From Fen-1273 sp963837815 (GTDB lineage: Bacteria; Bacteroidota; Ignavibacteria; UBA10030; UBA6906), in the NCBI GenBank assembly GCA_963837815.1, contig CAWIOS010000013.1, forward strand, positions 310,001-374,000: 64,000 bases of DNA, written 5' to 3'. Shown here in pieces: positions 60,338-64,000 of this stretch; the first letter of the stretch is position 1, and every line of letters starts with the position of its first letter. Under the pieces are notes generated by a model. The model searched no databases and was not told where the DNA came from. It worked only from the letters and a program-made list of their open reading frames with translations. The position numbers and the translations under genes were made by a program.

Positions 60338-61598
60338 ATCGCGGGCAGTGGCGCGGCTTGCCGAACGCCGGCTCGAGCCCGACGGGGCAGTTGAAGCCCG
60401 CGTCCGTGCGATCGTGGAAAGGGTCCGCACGGAAGGGGACGAAGCGCTTACGACGCTCACGCGGCAGTACGATTGCCGGTTCATCGATTCGCTCGGGCTC
60501 CGCGTTTCACGCAAAGAGGTGGAGGGTGCGTACGAATCCGTGAGCACAGGGTTCCTCAGGGCGCTCCGCGCCGCCGGAAAGAACATTGCGCGTTTCCACA
60601 GGAAGCAGCTTCCCCGGTCATGGGAGATCAGGGGAGGGGGGATGCGCCTCTCGCAGCGATTCAGTCCCCTTGCGCGGGTCGGAATCTATATCCCTGGGGG
60701 GAAAGCGGCGTATCCATCCACCGTGCTGATGAACGCGCTCCCCGCGCGCATTGCCGGCGTCGGAGAGATCGCCATGGCGTCTCCGGCCGGGCCGGACGGG
60801 CGGCTCCCCGCTGAAGTGCTTGTCGCGGCCTCGGAATCGGGAATCACCGAGATTTACAGGATCGGCGGGGCGCAGGCGGTCGCCGCCTTCGCATACGGGA
60901 CGGAGTCGATCAGGCGCGTTGACAAGATCACCGGTCCCGGAAACGCATACGTCGCCTCCGCGAAGAAGATCGTCTTCGGTGATGTGGGAATCGACATGAT
61001 CGCGGGCCCCACCGAAGTGGTCGTCGTCGCCGACTCCACCGCGCGGGCGGAATTCGTCGCCGCGGACCTCATGGCCCAGGCGGAACATGACGAGCTCGCA
61101 TCTCCCATCTGCATCGTGCGCTCCCGTGCGCAGGCCGAGAAGATAAGCCGCGAGGTCGCCATCCAGCTCGAGGCCGCGCCGAGGAGGGCGATTGCCCGCA
61201 AGGCGTTCGAAGACCAGGGGGTCATCATCGTGGCGGGTTCGGAAAAGGAGTCCGCGGATATCGTCAATACGCTTGCCCCCGAACACCTCGAGCTCATGGT
61301 GAAGAATCCGCGCTCGTATGCGCGCCGGATCGTTAATGCCGGATCGATATTCCTTGGGTCCTGGTCCACCGAGGCCCTCGGCGATTACATTGCAGGACCG
61401 AACCACACGCTTCCCACGTCGGGGTCCGCGAGGTTCTCATCCCCGCTGGGTGTTGCGGACTTCATGAAGTTCTCGAACGTCATTGACGTTTCGCGCTCCG
61501 CCCTCAGGCGGCTTGCGCCTCACGTGCGGGAGCTGGCGCGGGCGGAGGGACTGTTTGCTCACGAGAAGTCGATCATGATACGGGAGGAGGGACGGTGA
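60312..61598 (+). CDS. hisD: Histidinol dehydrogenase
   Basis: A 428-residue zinc enzyme that oxidises histidinol to histidine in two NAD-dependent steps. VGIYIPGGKAAYPSTVLMN, ITGPGNAYVASAKK, IAGPTEVVVVAD, the metal-site AQAEHDELA and NHTLPTSGSARFSSPLGV are all present. ATG 60312 starts 26 bases inside hisG, a longer overlap than elsewhere in the operon; a TTG at 60297 is also in frame. The stop overlaps the hisC GTG. Confidence 0.94.
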   Translation: MKILDSRTESRAVARLAERRLEPDGAVEARVRAIVERVRTEGDEALTTLTRQYDCRFIDSLGLRVSRKEVEGAYESVSTGFLRALRAAGKNIARFHRKQLPRSWEIRGGGMRLSQRFSPLARVGIYIPGGKAAYPSTVLMNALPARIAGVGEIAMASPAGPDGRLPAEVLVAASESGITEIYRIGGAQAVAAFAYGTESIRRVDKITGPGNAYVASAKKIVFGDVGIDMIAGPTEVVVVADSTARAEFVAADLMAQAEHDELASPICIVRSRAQAEKISREVAIQLEAAPRRAIARKAFEDQGVIIVAGSEKESADIVNTLAPEHLELMVKNPRSYARRIVNAGSIFLGSWSTEALGDYIAGPNHTLPTSGSARFSSPLGVADFMKFSNVIDVSRSALRRLAPHVRELARAEGLFAHEKSIMIREEGR

Positions 61599-62653
61599 GA
61601 TCACTTCTGCGCCCGCAGATCGCCGGCATATCGGAATACACGCTCGAGCACCGGGAGTGCCGGATCAAGCTGAACCAGAACGAAAACCCCTACGATCTTC
61701 CCGAAGGGATCCGGAGCGAAATCCTCCGCCGGGTTGCCGCCGTGCACTGGTCCAGGTACCCCGAATTCGTTCCGTCGCGGCAGATGGCGAAGGTCGCCTC
61801 CTTTGCCGGGTGGAGGCCGGAGGGAGTTCTTCTCGGGAACGGCTCGAACGACCTTCTGCAGCTTCTGTTTACGTGCGCACTCGATGAAGGACGCGGGCTC
61901 GTCATTAGTCAGCCGACGTTTACGCTCTACAGGCTTCTCGCCGAGGCGCTCGGAGCTCCCGTGCGGGATGTCCCGATGACCCCAACGTTTACCGTGGATG
62001 TCGACGCGGTCATCGAGGCAGTGAACTCAACGGGGGCCGCGATGCTCGTTCTCTGCTCGCCGAATAACCCCACCGGGGGCCAGATTCCGGTGGCGGAGGT
62101 CGAGCGGATACTCGCGTCCACCAACGCCCTCGTTGTGCTGGACGAAGCGTACGTTCATTTTGCCGGGACGTCCGCGGTGCCGCTGCTCGCGCGTCACGAG
62201 CGGCTCGTCGTGCTCCAGACGTTTTCAAAGGCGATGGGAGCGGCGGGACTCCGGTTCGGGTATGCTCTTCTCTCCCCCGATCTCGCCCGGCAGCTGACGA
62301 AGGTCAAGCTCCCGTACTCGGTGAACATTTTCACGCTCATCGCTGCCGAAGTGTTTATTGACCGGTGGGACAGCCTGAAGACCTGGATCGGCGCGCTTGT
62401 GTCGGAACGCGGCCGCCTCTTTAGCGCCCTCCGGGCAATGGAGGGGATCAGGCCGCATCCTTCGCACGCGAACTTCCTCCTTTTCGAGTCTCTCCGGAAG
62501 TCCCCTGCTGCGATATTCTCGGCGCTGCTTGCACGGGGGATACTGATCCGGGATGTCTCCCGGTACCCGATGCTTGAACGCGGGCTCCGCGTCAGCGTGG
62601 GGACACCGGATGAAAACACGCAGTTTATCGACGCACTCCGGGAGGCCCTGTGA
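61595..62653 (+). CDS. hisC: Histidinol-phosphate aminotransferase
   Basis: A 352-residue fold-type I PLP enzyme converting imidazole-acetol phosphate to histidinol phosphate. KLNQNENPYDLP at the N-terminus, VLCSPNNPTGGQ, LDEAYVHF and the PLP lysine in TFSKAMGAAGLRFGY are conserved, as is the C-terminal GLRVSVGTPDEN. It starts with GTG overlapping the hisD stop (GTGA) and ends overlapping the hisB GTG the same way. Confidence 0.92.
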   Translation: MRSLLRPQIAGISEYTLEHRECRIKLNQNENPYDLPEGIRSEILRRVAAVHWSRYPEFVPSRQMAKVASFAGWRPEGVLLGNGSNDLLQLLFTCALDEGRGLVISQPTFTLYRLLAEALGAPVRDVPMTPTFTVDVDAVIEAVNSTGAAMLVLCSPNNPTGGQIPVAEVERILASTNALVVLDEAYVHFAGTSAVPLLARHERLVVLQTFSKAMGAAGLRFGYALLSPDLARQLTKVKLPYSVNIFTLIAAEVFIDRWDSLKTWIGALVSERGRLFSALRAMEGIRPHPSHANFLLFESLRKSPAAIFSALLARGILIRDVSRYPMLERGLRVSVGTPDENTQFIDALREAL

Positions 62654-63234
62654 ACCGCGAAGCGACGCTTGAACGGAAGACGGCGGAAACATCGATCCGG
62701 CTCCGGCTCGACCTGGACGGAACAGGTGTCTGTGATATCGCGACCGGGATCGGATTCTTCGATCACATGCTCACCCACATCGCCAGGCACGGGCGGTTCG
62801 ATCTGACGATCGCGGCGACGGGGGATCTTTACGTCGACGACCATCATACGGTTGAAGATGTCGGAATCTGCCTCGGGAAGGCGATCACGGAAGCCCTTGC
62901 AGAGAAAAGAGGCATCGAGCGGTTTGGCGCGGGGTTTGTGACGATGGACGAGGCACTTGCACGGACGGTCATCGACCTGAGCGGCCGGAGTTACTTCGTG
63001 TTTCTCGCCGGCTTCTCGCGCGAATCGATCAACGGGTTTTCGCTGGAGCTCGTGAATGAGTTCTTCAGGGCGGTCGCCGTGGAGGGAAAGATGAATCTCC
63101 ATATCGCCCTGTTGTACGGCGCAAACGCTCATCACCAGGTCGAAGCCATATTCAAATCCTTCGGACGCGCGCTGCGCGCGGCGGTCGAGAAAACGGGAGG
63201 GGACGAGATCCCGTCGACGAAAGGAGTGCTATGA
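62650..63234 (+). CDS. hisB: Imidazoleglycerol-phosphate dehydratase (monofunctional)
   Basis: A 194-residue dehydratase. The metal-binding motifs are FFDHMLTHIARHG, DDHHTVEDVGI and NAHHQVEAIFKSFGRAL. It has no histidinol-phosphatase domain, so that step must be done by an enzyme outside the window. It starts at GTG 62650 within a GTGA overlap and is coupled to hisH by ATGA. Confidence 0.94.
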   Translation: MNREATLERKTAETSIRLRLDLDGTGVCDIATGIGFFDHMLTHIARHGRFDLTIAATGDLYVDDHHTVEDVGICLGKAITEALAEKRGIERFGAGFVTMDEALARTVIDLSGRSYFVFLAGFSRESINGFSLELVNEFFRAVAVEGKMNLHIALLYGANAHHQVEAIFKSFGRALRAAVEKTGGDEIPSTKGVL

Positions 63235-63845
63235 TCACTGTTGTCGATTATGGAATGGGGAATCTTCGCAACGTGATGCGCGCCTGCGCGGAGATCGGCG
63301 TCAGAGCCGCGGTGACGTCCGATCCTGAGGTCGTCCGTAAGGCCGGGTGGCTGATACTCCCCGGCGTCGGCGCCTTCGGCGAGGCCATGAGGAAGATCGA
63401 GGAACTGGGGCTCCGGAGCGCAATCGTCGGTCACGCACGGGCAGGCCGTCCCCTCCTGGGAATCTGCCTCGGCATGCAGCTCCTCCTCGACTCAAGCGAG
63501 GAATCCCCCGGCGTAACGGGGTTGAAGCTTATCTCCGGCGTGGTCCGGAAACTCGACGGCGGCGTCAAAGTTCCCCATATCGGCTGGAATGATGTTGTTC
63601 CGGTTTCCCCCTCTCCTCTGTTTCCCGACGCGGATGACAGGCCGGTCACGTACTTTGTCCATTCCTATTATGTCGGGATGATCCCTGAGACCGTTGCCGT
63701 GACGGAGTACGGCGTGCGCTACTCTGCCTCGGTCCGGAAGGGGAATGTGTACGGAGTCCAGTTCCATCCAGAGAAATCACAGGTCGCCGGGCTGAATCTG
63801 CTCAGGCACTTCACGCTCGTCAAACCTACCGCCTGGACCGAATGA
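63231..63845 (+). CDS. hisH: Imidazole glycerol phosphate synthase, glutaminase subunit
   Basis: A 204-residue class I glutamine amidotransferase. The nucleophile lies in LGICLGMQLLLDSSEES and the His-Glu pair in VQFHPEKSQ; the oxyanion region is ILPGVGAFGEAM. It supplies ammonia to HisF, whose gene is expected downstream of hisA. Start overlaps hisB (ATGA); stop overlaps the hisA start. Confidence 0.94.
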   Translation: MITVVDYGMGNLRNVMRACAEIGVRAAVTSDPEVVRKAGWLILPGVGAFGEAMRKIEELGLRSAIVGHARAGRPLLGICLGMQLLLDSSEESPGVTGLKLISGVVRKLDGGVKVPHIGWNDVVPVSPSPLFPDADDRPVTYFVHSYYVGMIPETVAVTEYGVRYSASVRKGNVYGVQFHPEKSQVAGLNLLRHFTLVKPTAWTE

Positions 63846-64000
63846 TGGAGGTCATTCCGGCAATCGATGTAAAAGACGGCAAGTGTGTCCGCCTGAGACA
63901 GGGGCGCGAGGATTCAGGGACAATCTATGACGCGGATCCCTTCGATGCGGCCCTCCGGTGGGCGGGGGAGGGGGCGAAGCGGCTCCACGTTGTGAACCTC
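63842..64000 (+). CDS. hisA: Phosphoribosylformimino-AICAR ribotide isomerase (5' part, cut by window end)
   Basis: The first 53 codons of HisA: EVIPAIDVKDGKCVRLRQG followed by YDADPFDAALRWAGEGAKR and LHVVNL. The first beta strand of the (beta/alpha)8 barrel with its catalytic Asp (AIDVKDG) is complete. ATG ATG gives two possible starts (63842 and 63845); the first overlaps the hisH stop by ATGA, as usual in this operon. Confidence 0.92.
   Translation, partial: MMEVIPAIDVKDGKCVRLRQGREDSGTIYDADPFDAALRWAGEGAKRLHVVNL

Overview
The window reads as chromosomal DNA from a GC-rich member of the Bacteroidota/Chlorobiota/Ignavibacteriota group, most likely Ignavibacteria-like. Two secreted proteins end in the 'NYPNPFNPST' type C-terminal sorting domain of the type IX secretion system (T9SS). 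The first bases encode the end of a PorV/PorQ-like barrel, and there is a GWxTD-family protein. Several intergenic regions carry a TTG-N20-TAnnTTnn promoter that resembles the Bacteroidota -33/-7 consensus. Unlike many Bacteroidota, a good number of genes also have clear Shine-Dalgarno sequences. The strain cannot be named from sequence alone.

Layout. 1-8.6 kb: PorV-like 3' end, a repetitive T9SS cargo protein, and two SGNH-hydrolase/TPR membrane proteins (-) on either side of a parvulin-type chaperone (+). 8.8-23.2 kb: an alpha-glucan (starch/glycogen) locus. The plus strand has three different GH13 proteins (secreted, secreted by T9SS, cytoplasmic maltosyltransferase-like) and two SLC45-like sugar transporters. 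The minus strand has an exported glycogen-debranching-type enzyme, an esterase with a glycogen-binding-like domain, and an SDR. 23.3-31 kb: response regulator, YjbQ, GWxTD protein, LpxL-like acyltransferase, WaaF-like heptosyltransferase, TsaC, and an exported PIG-L deacetylase. 30.9-34.7 kb: a three-gene ABC importer whose binding-protein gene is frameshifted. 34.8-41.7 kb: tRNA-Arg, a TPR protein, MATE transporter, and a partner-switching module (SpoIIE-type phosphatase, STAS, HATPase, SpoIIE-type phosphatase) with no sigma factor beside it. 41.8-50 kb: a degenerate tyrosine recombinase, leuS (frameshifted), two GT2 glycosyltransferases around an MsbA-like exporter, DUF1844 and nadK. 50-58.5 kb: cytochrome-like lipoprotein and DUF4013 protein (-), tRNA-Ala with promoter and terminator, an ABC exporter, a DUF255 thioredoxin protein, small proteins, ArfB, and a DUF47-Pit phosphate transport pair. 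58.5 kb to the end: the histidine operon hisZGDCBHA, with hisA cut by the window edge.

The most notable element is the his leader at 58488-58675. A promoter is followed almost at once by a 31-codon leader peptide whose codons 10-18 read HHSHHHAHH (7 His of 9). A 9-base segment just after the His codons is perfectly complementary to the terminator hairpin upstream of hisZ. This is the layout of ribosome-mediated attenuation, and the leader peptide seems to be translated from a nearly leaderless transcript. Three other genes have a -7 box ending three bases before the ATG, so leaderless transcripts may be common in this organism.

Two single-base indels in C runs (31395-31399 in a solute-binding protein, 43185-43188 in the essential gene leuS) look more like sequence errors than true pseudogenes.
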